64,000 bases of DNA from Parabacteroides sp. GTDB lineage: Bacteria; Bacteroidota; Bacteroidia; Bacteroidales; Tannerellaceae. The translations under genes and the position numbers were made by a program. The stretch covers positions 110,662-174,661 of the forward strand of contig DXVO01000029.1 of the NCBI GenBank assembly GCA_019417325.1, given 5' to 3'. Below are positions 24,733 to 32,557 of this stretch, piece after piece (position 1 is the first letter of the stretch; each line of letters starts with the position of its first letter). The notes below the pieces were generated by a model that saw nothing but the letters and a program-made list of their open reading frames with translations, was not told where the DNA came from and did no database searches.

Positions 24733-25764
24733 TTATATCGTTTCTAAAACAGCCAATAACGCTTGGTTCTCTTTAGGCGTACCGACGGTGATACGAAGGC
24801 ATCCGTTGCAGAGCGTCACATTGGTACGGTTACGCACAATCACCCCTTTATTTACCAGCAGGTCGTAAATGCCGTTGGCATCCCCTACATCTACCAGAAT
24901 AAAATTGGCGTCGGTAGGATACATCTTCTTCACGCAAGCCAATCCCGACAATACAGATTGCAGGCGCGCACGTTCGGAAAGGATGGCATCCAACTGCTCT
25001 TTCATCCGGTCTGCCTGGTTCAGGATGTCGAGCGCCTGTGCCTGCGTCAGCATATTCACATTGTAAGGGTATTTTATCTTATTCAGGATAAAGATAATTT
25101 CGGGGGAAGCAAATGCCATCCCCATACGGATACCGGCAGCACCCCATGCTTTCGACAAGGTCTGGAGCACAATCAGATTAGGGAACTGGTTCAGTTCGGA
25201 AAGGAAGGACGGTTCGGTCGAGAAATCGATATAGGCTTCGTCAATCACGACAATTCCTTGGAATGTATTCAGGATACGGTACAGTTTTTCACGCTCCAGG
25301 CTATTGCCGGTCGGGTTGTTCGGCGAACAGAGGTAAATTACTTTTGTCCGTTCGTCCACAGCCTGTAAAAGGCGGTCTGCATCCAGGTTAAAAGATTTAT
25401 CCAGTTCCACTTTGCAGAACTCCACATTATTCACCTCCGCAGCGACTTCGTACATGCCGTAGGAAGGGGCGATGCTGACGATACGGTCTGCTGCCGGCTC
25501 ACAAAAAGCACGGATAACGAGGTCTATCGGCTCATCACTTCCGTTCCCGAGGAAGATGGATTTAACAGCCACTCCTTTCAATTCGGCAATGCGCTCTTTC
25601 AGCTTCCATTGCATCGGGTCGGGATAACGGTTGTAAGGGGTATTATAGGGGTTCTCGTTTGCATCCAGGAAAACGGAGGCGGAACCGTGGTATTCGTCTC
25701 TTGCCGACGAATAAGGCTTCATATTCCAAACATTCGGCCTTACTAATTCTTTTAAGTCTTTCAT
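24733..25764 (-). CDS. hisC: Histidinol-phosphate aminotransferase
   Basis: A 343-residue fold-type I PLP enzyme that converts imidazole-acetol phosphate and glutamate to histidinol phosphate. Visible motifs are FLDANENPYNTPYNRYPDP at the N-terminus, GNGSDEPIDL, YLCSPNNPTGN, VVIDEAYIDF, and LQTLSKAWGAAGIRMG, the last holding the PLP lysine. It overlaps the hisD stop by 4 bp (ATGA type overlap), showing tight operon coupling. Length is normal for the family. Confidence 0.97.
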   Translation of the reverse strand: MKDLKELVRPNVWNMKPYSSARDEYHGSASVFLDANENPYNTPYNRYPDPMQWKLKERIAELKGVAVKSIFLGNGSDEPIDLVIRAFCEPAADRIVSIAPSYGMYEVAAEVNNVEFCKVELDKSFNLDADRLLQAVDERTKVIYLCSPNNPTGNSLEREKLYRILNTFQGIVVIDEAYIDFSTEPSFLSELNQFPNLIVLQTLSKAWGAAGIRMGMAFASPEIIFILNKIKYPYNVNMLTQAQALDILNQADRMKEQLDAILSERARLQSVLSGLACVKKMYPTDANFILVDVGDANGIYDLLVNKGVIVRNRTNVTLCNGCLRITVGTPKENQALLAVLETI

Positions 25765-27050
25765 AATGTCTTCAATCTGATTGTTACTGCATTCCGGTGT
25801 GCTTCCAATTGCTCGTTTGCCGCCATAATGCGGATGGTATCGCCTAACTGCCGGATACCGTCGGCGGTGATTTCCTGAAAGGTGATTTTCTTAATGAAAC
25901 TATCCAGATTCACACCGCTATAGGCTTTTGCATACCCGTTGGTCGGCAGGGTGTGGTTCGTACCGGAGGCATAATCGCCGGCGCTTTCCGGGGTGTACGG
26001 TCCCATAAAGACGCTGCCTGCATTTTCCACCTGTCCGGCTATCGCCGTGTAGTCCGTTGTCTGGATAATCAGGTGTTCGGGAGCGTACAGGTTGGTGAAG
26101 TCTATCACTTCCTGACGGTCTTTCAGTACAATGATACGGCTGTGTTTCAATGCTTTTTCCGTAATCTCCTGACGGGGCAGGCGGGCTACCTGTTCCTGGA
26201 TAGCAAGGATTACTTTGCCTACAATGCCTTCGGAGGCTGTAACCAGCATTGCCTGGCTGTCGGCTCCATGCTCGGCCTGTGATAAGAAATCGGCTGCTAT
26301 AAATTCAGGATTGGCGGATTCGTCGGCTATCACTTCCACTTCGGAAGGGCCTGCCGGCATATCGATTGCCACGTCTTTCAGGCTGACCAATTGCTTGGCG
26401 GCTGTAACGTACTGGTTTCCAGGACCGAATATTTTATATACTTTCGGTACGGATTGCGTTCCGTAAGCCATTGCTGCAATGGCTTGTATCCCTCCTATCT
26501 TAAAGATTTTATTTACCCCTGCGGTTTCAGCGGCAAACAGGATGGCAGGGTGCACATTTCCGTTTTTATCGGGCGGCGTACACAACACGATTTCCTTGCA
26601 ACCGGCAATGCGTGCAGGTACAGCCAGCATCAATACGGTCGAGAACAAAGGGGCTGTTCCCCCTGGAATATACAAACCTACCTTTTCGATAGCTACCGCT
26701 TTCTGCCAGCAGGTAACGCCTGCGGTTGTTTCCACCTTCTTTCCGGAAAAACGCTGGGAGGCATGGAATATCTCTATATTATTTTTTGCGTTACGGATCG
26801 CCTCTTTCAGGTCTTCACTGACCAGGGCGCGTGCAGCTATAATCTCTTCTTCCGATACCTGAAGCGAGCCGAAGGTTGCCGGATTTATCTTATCGAACTT
26901 TTCTTCATAACGCATTACGGCTGCATCCCCTTCCGTACGTACTTCATTGAGCACGGTGCGGACGGTATCGAACAGGGTGGTGACATCCAATGCCGGACGT
27001 TCAGCCAACGCAGCCCATTCTTCTCTTGACGGATATTTTATTACTTCCAT
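25761..27050 (-). CDS. hisD: Histidinol dehydrogenase
   Basis: A 429-residue NAD- and zinc-dependent enzyme catalysing the last two oxidations of histidine synthesis. Diagnostic stretches are GLYIPGGTAPLFSTVLMLAVPA, IFGPGNQYVTAAKQLV, DMPAGPSEVEVIADESANPEFIAADFLSQAEHG (zinc glutamine and histidine region) and PEHLIIQT, ending with TNHTLPTNGYAKAYSGV. It starts 2 bp after hisG and overlaps hisC, so the three are one transcript under control of the leader at 28038-28085. Confidence 0.97.
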   Translation of the reverse strand: MEVIKYPSREEWAALAERPALDVTTLFDTVRTVLNEVRTEGDAAVMRYEEKFDKINPATFGSLQVSEEEIIAARALVSEDLKEAIRNAKNNIEIFHASQRFSGKKVETTAGVTCWQKAVAIEKVGLYIPGGTAPLFSTVLMLAVPARIAGCKEIVLCTPPDKNGNVHPAILFAAETAGVNKIFKIGGIQAIAAMAYGTQSVPKVYKIFGPGNQYVTAAKQLVSLKDVAIDMPAGPSEVEVIADESANPEFIAADFLSQAEHGADSQAMLVTASEGIVGKVILAIQEQVARLPRQEITEKALKHSRIIVLKDRQEVIDFTNLYAPEHLIIQTTDYTAIAGQVENAGSVFMGPYTPESAGDYASGTNHTLPTNGYAKAYSGVNLDSFIKKITFQEITADGIRQLGDTIRIMAANEQLEAHRNAVTIRLKTL

Positions 27051-27052
27051 AT

Positions 27053-27904
27053 TTAGAGTATCATTTTTTCAATCGGGATAACCAGGATACCTTCGGCTCC
27101 TAAGGATTTCAGTTTGCCGATGATTTCCCAGAAGTGTTTTTCTGCAATTACGGATTGGACGGAAACCCAGTTCTCGTCGGCAAGCGGGGTGATTGTGGGG
27201 CTTTTCATACCGGGGAGGACTTCTATTATTTCTTTTACTTTGTCTTTCGGGGCATTCAACAGGACGTATTTCTTTCCTTCTGCTTCCTGGATGGATTCGA
27301 AACGGAACAACAGTTCGTCCAGAATCGATTGTTTTTCTTCGGACAGATTGTTGTTGGCAATCAACAGTGCTTCACTCTGCATGATGACTTCCACCTCTTT
27401 CAACTGGTTGCTCACCAATGTGCTGCCGGAGCTTACAATATCGAAGATGGCATCGGCAAGGCCGATACCCGGCGCTATCTCTACCGAACCGCTGATTACA
27501 TGCAGGTCTGCTTTCACTCCTTTTTCTTTCAGGTAGGATTTCAGGATTTCGGGATACGACGTTGCGATTGTCTTTCCTTCGAACCATTGTACACCCTGGT
27601 AGTCTTCATCTTTAGGAATGGCGAGAGACAGGCGGCATTTACTGAAGCCCAGACGTTTTACTAATTTGGCTTCCTGTCCTTTTTCTACGTATTCGTTTTC
27701 TCCTACGATACCTATATCGGCTACGCCGTTGGCTACAGATTGAGGGATATCATCATCACGCAGGAATAATACTTCAACGGGAAATCCTTTTGCGGAAAGG
27801 AGCAAAATACGTTTTCCCCTGTTTAGTTTTATACCGGCTTCTTCGAGAAGAAGCATTGTTTCATCATAAAGACGACCTTTTGATTGTACTGCAATTCGTA
27901 ACAT
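27053..27904 (-). CDS. hisG: ATP phosphoribosyltransferase, long form
   Basis: A 283-residue enzyme for the first committed step, joining ATP and PRPP. I use the start at 27904 (MLRIAVQSKGRLYDET), the usual N-terminus of the family; an in-frame ATG at 27931 would add nine residues not seen in relatives. DIGIVGENEYVEKG and ISGSVEIAPGIGLADAIFDIVSSGSTL mark the catalytic domains, and the last 75 residues (YVLLNAPKDKVKEIIEVLPGMKSPTITPL) are the regulatory ACT-like domain that gives feedback inhibition by histidine. It follows the attenuator hairpin. Confidence 0.96.
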   Translation of the reverse strand: MLRIAVQSKGRLYDETMLLLEEAGIKLNRGKRILLLSAKGFPVEVLFLRDDDIPQSVANGVADIGIVGENEYVEKGQEAKLVKRLGFSKCRLSLAIPKDEDYQGVQWFEGKTIATSYPEILKSYLKEKGVKADLHVISGSVEIAPGIGLADAIFDIVSSGSTLVSNQLKEVEVIMQSEALLIANNNLSEEKQSILDELLFRFESIQEAEGKKYVLLNAPKDKVKEIIEVLPGMKSPTITPLADENWVSVQSVIAEKHFWEIIGKLKSLGAEGILVIPIEKMIL

Positions 27905-27960
27905 GCTATTATTTTTTTTAAATGTTGACAATTGATAATTGAGAGTTGACCGTTTGGAAA

Positions 27961-27993
27961 TAAAAAAAGGCTCACCGCGAACGGTAAGCCTTC
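27961..27993 (-). terminator. Attenuator terminator of the his operon
   Basis: On the minus strand AAGGCTTACCG, TTCG and CGGTGAGCCTT form a stem with one G-U pair followed by seven T. It lies between the His-rich leader and hisG, where a transcription attenuator is expected. Confidence 0.93.
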
Positions 27994-28037
27994 ATTATAT
28001 ATCCTTGTGTATCCTACATACCCAACAGCCCACCGAA

Positions 28038-28085
28038 CTAACGCCCGTTGCAATGATGATGGTGATGTAGTGTTATTCTTCTCAT
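28038..28085 (-). CDS. hisL: his operon leader peptide (attenuation)
   Basis: A 15-residue peptide, MRRITLHHHHHCNGR, with five consecutive histidine codons, encoded 13 bp after the probable transcription start. Ribosome stalling at the His codons when charged tRNA-His is scarce should prevent formation of the terminator at 27961-27993 and allow hisGDCB expression. This is the classical his attenuation layout seen directly in the sequence. Confidence 0.93.
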   Translation of the reverse strand: MRRITLHHHHHCNGR

Positions 28086-28104
28086 TTGTTTTATTATTAC
28101 GCCG

Positions 28105-28112
28105 CAAAGTTA
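28105..28112 (-). promoter_or_regulatory. his operon -7 box
   Basis: The minus strand reads TAACTTTG, matching TAnnTTTG, with CTTG 18 bases upstream in the -33 position. Transcription would start about 13 bp before the leader ATG. Confidence 0.7.
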
Positions 28113-28174
28113 CAATAATAATTGAATTAGCAAGTATTTCTATCAAAAGATTACAAAAAACCGCTATTTTTTTC

Positions 28175-28492
28175 TTAAGATGCTAATTTAAGGCCGATAA
28201 TTCCCGTTACTATCAACAATGCGGAGAGTATACGATACAAGCCAGCCGAGTCATGGAAAAAGAAAATTCCAATCAGCAATGTTCCTACTGCCCCTATGCC
28301 TGTCCATACCACATATGCCGTACCAATCGGTATCGTTTTCTGCGCCAGATACAGGAAATAGCCACTCAATCCCATCGATACGACGGCGATTGTCAGGTAA
28401 AGCAAACGATGACCGGTCGTATCGGCCATTTTCATCCCGATGGGCCAGCCTATTTCAAACAGACCGCCCAACAACAAATAAATCCATCCCAT
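28175..28492 (-). CDS. SMR-family exporter, Gdx/SugE subtype (guanidinium exporter-like)
   Basis: A 105-residue membrane protein with four helices (about residues 2-20, 30-50, 58-78, 84-103). LFEIGWPIGMKM carries the conserved membrane glutamate E13, and IPIGTAYVVWTGIGAVGT is the SMR signature in the form typical of the Gdx/SugE subgroup, which exports guanidinium. Substrate assignment from the subgroup is inference. It starts 3 bp downstream of the aminopeptidase gene and must share its transcript. No guanidine riboswitch was recognised nearby. Confidence 0.85.
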   Translation of the reverse strand: MGWIYLLLGGLFEIGWPIGMKMADTTGHRLLYLTIAVVSMGLSGYFLYLAQKTIPIGTAYVVWTGIGAVGTLLIGIFFFHDSAGLYRILSALLIVTGIIGLKLAS

Positions 28493-28495
28493 AAA

Positions 28496-31051
28496 TTATT
28501 CTTTTAGTCTATATAAATGGTCGGCTTGTTGCCGTATTTTATTTGATAACATCACCGGATAGTCCGGATGATTGGCAAAGAAGGCATCCACCTCTTTCCG
28601 CGCCTCTACCGAAGTATGACCGGATAACAACGCTCTCGCCCATGCCGTAGGGAAGAATATATCTCCGGTACGCTGAACCTCCTGCAATGCTTCCAGACCG
28701 GGACGGATATAAGAAACGGCTTCTTTCTGCCACACTTTGCTGTTCACATTTGCCAAAGCAGCAGACGCCCACGGTTCAATCCGCCGGTTCTCTGCGACCA
28801 GCAAGGCATTAAACACACTGTCGCGCACCTCTTTCCGGGGTGAAACGGACGGGGATATGAATGCATATTCCTTCTTGCGGTCCGGGTTTGTAATGCGGGA
28901 TTGTTGCACGGAAACAATCTCATCCGCTTGTTCCGGCAGGTACATCGCCAATTTATACGACAATCCGATATAGTCGCTTTCGCTCAGAGAACATTCGCCG
29001 GGGGCTTTTTGTTCTTTCCATATTTTATACAGGCGACCGATTGCTTCGGGTGTTTCAGCCAGGGAGCGATACATACGGAAGGCTTGCAGGCCTATTCCAG
29101 AGGAACCTTGCTCCTGTACGATTTTCCATAAGGCTTCTTCCGGCTTTCCGGCATCGACCGGATACAAACGCTGGCAATTGCCGATATATCCTAATATGGA
29201 AGAGAAAAGCAACGGGTTTCTCATCTCCGACAGGTATTCAAGCATGGCATCCATATACCACTCTGACGGGATGGTCCGGTTCAGTAAATTCTCGTAAAGC
29301 GTAATCAGTAAAGAACCGCAAAAGACATCATCCGGCGTATTCTGCAAGGGCAGCAACAAATCTTCCGCTTCCTGCGGAGTCAGACGGAAGAAACCGTAGG
29401 CCGTTCCGTCGGTATTCGGGATAAGCGTATATTTTTCTCCGGCGGGCAAGTCCAGTTTTCGGGTGACCACATCGGTCTTTCCGTCGAAAGAAACCGTAAT
29501 CGTATCTACACGGCTATCCAGATAAAGCTGATACGTGATATCCTGCGGCCAGAGCAGACCACGTCCCCAACTGTCTTTTTGGGATACGATAAGGCTATCC
29601 CCTTTTATCTCCGCCCGTAGATCCGGCATTCCTTTCTCATGTATCCAAACATGGCTCCATGCCTGCAAATCGCGGTCCGTATATGTATCCAGAATACCAA
29701 TCAGGCCTTCCCAGGTGGCATTGCCATACGCATAGGTTTTCAAATATTCCTGTATGCCTTTACGATACGCATCCTCTCCCATCATACGGATTAACATTGC
29801 CATTACGACCGGGGATTTGTCATAGATAATATTCCCGTATGCCAGACCGGCATTCCGCAGGTTATCCAAATCCTGTTTGATAGGGTTGGCTCCGGCCGTA
29901 CGGTCTTCGGAATAGGAAGGCGGCAGGTAATCGAGCATAAAATTCAAACGGTGGTCGACTTCCGGATAAAGCGGCTCCACAACCCGTGATGCGTAATAGT
30001 TGGCAAAGACTTCTTTGGTCCAGACATCGTCGAACCATTCCATCGTAACATAATCGCCAAACCACATATGGGCGGTTTCGTGCGCTATCAGGGCGCTGCG
30101 TCCCAACCGCTCGTTCAAGGTCGGATTCTCATTCAGGAACATGCGCCGGTCGTTATATAAAGTAGCTCCGGTATGTTCCATTCCGCCATATTGGAATCCC
30201 GGCAGGATGATAAAATCATACTTGGCGAAAGGATAAGGTATTCCCGTATATTCTTCCAGCCAACTGAGGGCATCGAATACTTCACCTGCAATTTCAGGGC
30301 ATTGCGCCACTTTCTTCGGGTCGGTTTCCCGGTGATACAGGGAGATTTCCCTACCCTCACGATTATATGTCTCGCGGGACAGTTCACCTGCTACGAAAGA
30401 GAACAGGTAAGTGCTGAGCGGTTCAGTCTCGCGGAAAGAGATTCGTTTACGTCCGGGAACGGAAACGGAATCGGTTTCCTGTATGGCCCCGTTTGCTACA
30501 GCCTGCCATTTCTGAGGGACTTCGAGGGTAAGGCTGAACAGCGATTTCATATCCGGCTGGTCAAAACAGGGAAAAAGCGTACGGGCACGGTCGGGTACCA
30601 GTAAGGTATACAAAAACTCATCCCTACGGTTCAGCGACTGGTCCGTTGCTGTAAAAGCGATCGAAACACGGTTCTCTCCCGGAGACACTTCTCCGGCGTC
30701 TATTACGATATGTTCATCTTTAAACGTATAAGGCACTTCTTTTTCATTCAAAAGGACGGAAGATACCTGTCCCGGCTCTCCGCGGAAATCGATGATAACG
30801 GGCTGTTTTTCTTTGATAGCAAGTGAAATCTCAGCCGTTCCGGTGACGGCTTCCCCGCGTTGTTCCGGTATGGAGAAAAACAGGCGGTAGCGTACCTGCC
30901 CGAAGTTGTCTTTCCTGTATTGTGCCAGTTCGCGGCTAACGCCAGCCTGTAGCAAGGCTGTTTCCGATTGAGGCGAGCCACATGCCGTAAGCAAACCGAT
31001 GGCGGCTGCTCCGAGGGTACAGCGAATGGTATGTTTCATTTGTTTTTTCAT
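28496..31051 (-). CDS. M1-family aminopeptidase lipoprotein
   Basis: An 851-residue lipoprotein (signal ending GLLTAC, C24). The substrate-anchoring QYGGMEHTG (GAMEN-like) lies near residues 290-298. The zinc site is HETAH at 324-328 with the third ligand E347 exactly 18 residues after H328, so the gluzincin centre is complete. A long helical C-terminal domain of the aminopeptidase N/ERAP type follows. It should trim N-terminal residues from peptides in the periplasm or on the surface. It is the middle gene of DUF4268, peptidase, SMR, with 3-bp gaps on each side. Confidence 0.93.
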   Translation of the reverse strand: MKKQMKHTIRCTLGAAAIGLLTACGSPQSETALLQAGVSRELAQYRKDNFGQVRYRLFFSIPEQRGEAVTGTAEISLAIKEKQPVIIDFRGEPGQVSSVLLNEKEVPYTFKDEHIVIDAGEVSPGENRVSIAFTATDQSLNRRDEFLYTLLVPDRARTLFPCFDQPDMKSLFSLTLEVPQKWQAVANGAIQETDSVSVPGRKRISFRETEPLSTYLFSFVAGELSRETYNREGREISLYHRETDPKKVAQCPEIAGEVFDALSWLEEYTGIPYPFAKYDFIILPGFQYGGMEHTGATLYNDRRMFLNENPTLNERLGRSALIAHETAHMWFGDYVTMEWFDDVWTKEVFANYYASRVVEPLYPEVDHRLNFMLDYLPPSYSEDRTAGANPIKQDLDNLRNAGLAYGNIIYDKSPVVMAMLIRMMGEDAYRKGIQEYLKTYAYGNATWEGLIGILDTYTDRDLQAWSHVWIHEKGMPDLRAEIKGDSLIVSQKDSWGRGLLWPQDITYQLYLDSRVDTITVSFDGKTDVVTRKLDLPAGEKYTLIPNTDGTAYGFFRLTPQEAEDLLLPLQNTPDDVFCGSLLITLYENLLNRTIPSEWYMDAMLEYLSEMRNPLLFSSILGYIGNCQRLYPVDAGKPEEALWKIVQEQGSSGIGLQAFRMYRSLAETPEAIGRLYKIWKEQKAPGECSLSESDYIGLSYKLAMYLPEQADEIVSVQQSRITNPDRKKEYAFISPSVSPRKEVRDSVFNALLVAENRRIEPWASAALANVNSKVWQKEAVSYIRPGLEALQEVQRTGDIFFPTAWARALLSGHTSVEARKEVDAFFANHPDYPVMLSNKIRQQADHLYRLKE

Positions 31052-31054
31052 CTT

Positions 31055-31510
31055 TTATTCTCTTAAATATTCGGCTATCGACATGAAATTCCGTTCCAAC
31101 AGGTACATCTGAGATGCCATAAAAGCAAAAAATTCGCCCCAATGCTCGCGACGGTGGAAATCGATTCCACGTTTTTCCGTGTAAATACGGGCGACTTGTT
31201 TACCTGTCTCCCGAACAAAGCAGATATCCCAGATTAAGCCTTCGGGAAAGTCATTCTCCAATGTTTCCTTATACCAAGTCAGGCGTTCGAACATTTCCAG
31301 GCGCTCTTCCTCCGACCGGTGGTTTACTTCGAGAATGACAAATGCACCTTCCCGGGTGGCATCAAATTTCAATTCTACTCCTCTTACTTTTGTATTATAT
31401 AAGGTCCACACTTTTTTACGTCCTCGCAAATAAGGCTGGACTTCACAATATGCGGCGAAACCTTCCCAAAATTCTATTTTCAGGTTTTTCAGTTCGTCTT
31501 TGCTATACAT
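31055..31510 (-). CDS. DUF4268-family protein
   Basis: A 151-residue cytosolic protein. The start at 31510 (MYSKDELKNLKIEFWEGFAAYCE) is preferred over an ORF start at 31576 because family members begin near here. The pattern WTLYNTKVRGVELKFDATREGAFVILEVNH and HWGEFFAFMASQMYLLERNFMSIAEYLRE is that of DUF4268 proteins common in Bacteroidetes. Function is not known; some relatives are fused to nuclease-like domains. It heads the aminopeptidase operon. Confidence 0.82.
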   Translation of the reverse strand: MYSKDELKNLKIEFWEGFAAYCEVQPYLRGRKKVWTLYNTKVRGVELKFDATREGAFVILEVNHRSEEERLEMFERLTWYKETLENDFPEGLIWDICFVRETGKQVARIYTEKRGIDFHRREHWGEFFAFMASQMYLLERNFMSIAEYLRE

Positions 31511-31576
31511 TATTCTGTTATTATCTTTTTGTGTGCAAAGATAGAAGTTTTGATGGTTATGGTACAGGGATAACAA

Positions 31577-31613
31577 AAAAACTCCGGCGAAATCACTTCG
31601 ACGGAGTTTTACC
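31577..31613 (-). terminator. Intrinsic terminator of the cobalamin-switch transcript
   Basis: Minus strand: AAAACTCCG, a 15-base loop region, CGGAGTTTTTTTGTT. It follows the 74-residue Cys-rich gene by about 85 bp and isolates it from the DUF4268 operon. Confidence 0.85.
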
Positions 31614-31696
31614 TTTAAATTACTATTGAACCTTATCTAACAACAATACTGTATAAAATATGTATTATGTACAAAAAACAAAATCAAAACAAACAA

Positions 31697-31921
31697 TCAG
31701 TCTTGAAACTTATTTTTCTTTAAATATCTCGGAGAGATATCAAAAGCATAAAAAGATTCCTTCACATGCCGGATACATTCCGGACAAAGGCTATCCTTAT
31801 AATGAACCCGGATAAATGTTTGCTGATACTCGTCCAGCTCAGCAGACTTATATTGTTCACTCAAAGACATACCGGATACGGTATCTAATGCCACACCGCA
31901 ACGTAGACAATGATTTCCCAT
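31697..31921 (-). CDS. Small Cys-rich (zinc-ribbon-like) protein under cobalamin-riboswitch control
   Basis: A 74-residue protein with two Cys pairs, CLRC (residues 5-8) and CPEC (46-49), spaced as in small zinc ribbons. The remainder is charged, without signal peptide or membrane segment. I do not recognise the family. It lies 48 bp after the 35-codon Cys-rich frame and downstream of the cobalamin riboswitch with no terminator between, so expression should follow intracellular cobalamin. A role in metal or cobalamin handling is only inferred from this context. Confidence 0.6.
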   Translation of the reverse strand: MGNHCLRCGVALDTVSGMSLSEQYKSAELDEYQQTFIRVHYKDSLCPECIRHVKESFYAFDISPRYLKKNKFQD

Positions 31922-31968
31922 AAACTTCTATAATTTAAATATTAATACTACACAATGATTCATCCATA

Positions 31969-32076
31969 CTATCCGTAATGCACACGACCGACAGGTATAT
32001 CTTTGCAGATACACACTGGCAATCCGACATACTTCCAGCCCCAATACGAAAAAACACCGCCGCATAACGGACACAT
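31969..32076 (-). CDS. Tiny Cys-rich ORF next to cobalamin riboswitch
   Basis: A 35-residue frame from the ATG at 32076: MCPLCGG, aromatic residues SYWGWKY, then VCICKDIP. Four cysteines in two pairs (C2, C5, C22, C24) again suggest metal binding. The same frame stays open upstream through the riboswitch up to 32397, but that extension is RNA structure rather than protein. It begins about 75 bp after the conserved riboswitch core, the normal distance for the first regulated gene. It may be real or a fortuitous frame; no family is recognised. Confidence 0.42.
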   Translation of the reverse strand: MCPLCGGVFSYWGWKYVGLPVCICKDIPVGRVHYG

Positions 32077-32149
32077 TTTTTCATTATCCAAAAAATAGAA
32101 TAAATAATCTTTTTCGTATCTATCCCCTAACCCACGAGGAAATAAACCT

Positions 32150-32330
32150 TTAACAAACGGCAGGTCTTCTGACTCACTCCCATCCTGAAGCCTTCCCGAT
32201 TTATCAGTGGCATAAGTAGTTTCAGAATGTTGTAACGGAGTTTCACAGCAGCGGGACTGTTTGGGATTTACACCCAATTCCCTTTTAATCCGCACTCCCG
32301 AAAAGGAGAAGCGGAACCGTTTCAAAGACC
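32150..32330 (-). ncRNA. Cobalamin (AdoCbl) riboswitch
   Basis: The minus strand carries the conserved elements in order: GGTTCCGCTTCTCC, AAAAGGGAATTGGGTG, AAATCCCAAACAGTCCCGC, TGCTGTGAAACTCC, a GCCACTG stretch, ATCGGGAAGGC, and GAGTCAGAAGACCTGCC. These are the B12-box and peripheral stems of the cobalamin riboswitch class. In Bacteroidales such switches usually precede btuB-type transporters or cobalamin-related enzymes; here the next genes are two very small Cys-rich frames, so the usual target may have been lost. Confidence 0.92.
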
Positions 32331-32398
32331 AAAAATAGAAAAAAAGAATTTTCCCGGCAAAGGAAATATAAACTTTAACGGAAATAAAGATAACCAAC

Positions 32399-32541
32399 AG
32401 GGGGATGTGTCAAAAAGCTATTAGGGAACACAGATTACGCAGAACACGCAGATTATTTATTGAAAAAATATTGTCTGCGTAAATCTGCGCTCTGTCTGCG
32501 TAGTCTGTGTTCCCTAATATATACTTTTGACACATCCCCCT
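32399..32541. repeat. 143-bp palindromic element (MITE- or REP-like)
   Basis: Terminal arms AGGGGGATGTGTCAAAA (32399-32415) and TTTTGACACATCCCCCT (32525-32541) are perfect inverted repeats. Inside, TTAGGGAACACAGATTACG and CGTAGTCTGTGTTCCCTAA, then GCAGATT-rich arms, continue the pairing so that nearly the whole element folds into one hairpin. It lies between the ROK gene and the cobalamin riboswitch and encodes nothing. It has the form of a non-autonomous mobile element or dispersed intergenic repeat. Confidence 0.85.
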
Positions 32542-32557
32542 AAAATAACCTTCTATA

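Noticed and set aside
24763..27029. Long plus-strand open frames opposite hisC and hisD
   Set aside because: They are antisense frames of well-conserved his genes with normal codon constraint on the minus strand.
28175..28492. Guanidine riboswitch control of the SMR exporter
   Set aside because: The gene follows the aminopeptidase stop by 3 bp, leaving no leader, and no guanidine-switch motif was recognised.
31969..32397. 142-residue open frame through the riboswitch
   Set aside because: Its N-terminal two thirds is the conserved cobalamin riboswitch RNA on the same strand; only the last 35 codons are possible protein.
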